A stretch of DNA of 51,763 bases from Acidimicrobiales bacterium (GTDB lineage: Bacteria > Actinomycetota > Acidimicrobiia > Acidimicrobiales > SZUA-35): assembly GCA_024638815.1 (NCBI GenBank), contig JAHEJM010000018.1, positions 1 to 51,763 on the forward strand, in the 5' to 3' direction. Below are positions 51,739 to 51,763 of this stretch, in pieces. Numbering within the stretch: position 1 is the first letter of the stretch; every line of letters starts with the position of its first letter. The notes below the pieces were generated by a model. That model searched no databases and was not told the origin of the DNA. It was given only the letters and a program-made list of their open reading frames with translations. A program made the translations under genes and the position numbers.

Positions 51739-51763
51739 CAGAACCCGCTGCGAGCCTTTGCGG

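Overview
The window is a 51.8 kb piece of a high-GC, gene-dense bacterial chromosome, most consistent with an actinobacterium, possibly class Acidimicrobiia. The best lineage markers are a probable S-(hydroxymethyl)mycothiol dehydrogenase followed directly by its usual MBL-fold partner, an Eis-type acetyltransferase, an ilvB-ilvN-ilvC operon with a translated attenuator leader, and frequent GTG starts with 4-nt ATGA/GTGA overlaps. No rRNA, tRNA, CRISPR array, transposase or integrase was found. The taxonomic call is an inference; no database was searched.

Layout. 1-8.5 kb: the end of a beta-propeller protein, a renalase-like flavoprotein, an ABC-ATPase/kinase fusion with damaged catalytic motifs in both halves, an alpha/beta hydrolase, a coupled aminotransferase/S9 peptidase pair, and msrB. 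8.5-14.5 kb: a frame-shifted coding remnant, a 2OG-Fe(II) oxygenase, an AlkZ-like winged-helix protein, a cyclophilin, hpt coupled to an enoyl-CoA hydratase, and a DUF4870 membrane protein. 14.7-19.8 kb: an Eis-like acetyltransferase and the ilvBNC operon with leader peptide and attenuator. 19.8-27.4 kb: a DinB-like protein, a Uma2-type protein with an internal in-frame duplication, a class III aminotransferase coupled to an MFS exporter, the mycothiol formaldehyde-detoxification pair, a small membrane protein and a DUF2071 protein.

27.5-40.7 kb is the most unusual part. Ten genes on the + strand, almost without gaps, encode two glycosyltransferases, a STAS protein, a GAF-SpoIIE phosphatase, an anti-sigma-type ATPase, a second STAS protein, a receiver, a receiver-Hpt protein, an H-NOX haem sensor and a sensorless histidine kinase. 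The last gene overlaps by 9 nt the convergent end of a two-gene operon (polysaccharide pyruvyl transferase and a ~1,060-aa membrane protein), and a flippase gene is divergent from that operon. I read this as a surface-polysaccharide locus with a built-in gas-sensing phosphorelay and partner-switch module: H-NOX -> kinase -> receiver-Hpt/receiver -> SpoIIE phosphatase/STAS/ATPase. The wiring and output are inferred from gene order and domain content.

40.8-51.7 kb: a three-gene ABC-2 exporter, an amphi-Trp protein, a DUF1697 protein, GlpD, a GH13 sucrose-phosphorylase-like enzyme next to a P-loop kinase, a lipoprotein, a class I glutamine amidotransferase and a DUF456 membrane protein. Apart from the remnant at 8.5-9.1 kb, no gap exceeds about 270 bp.
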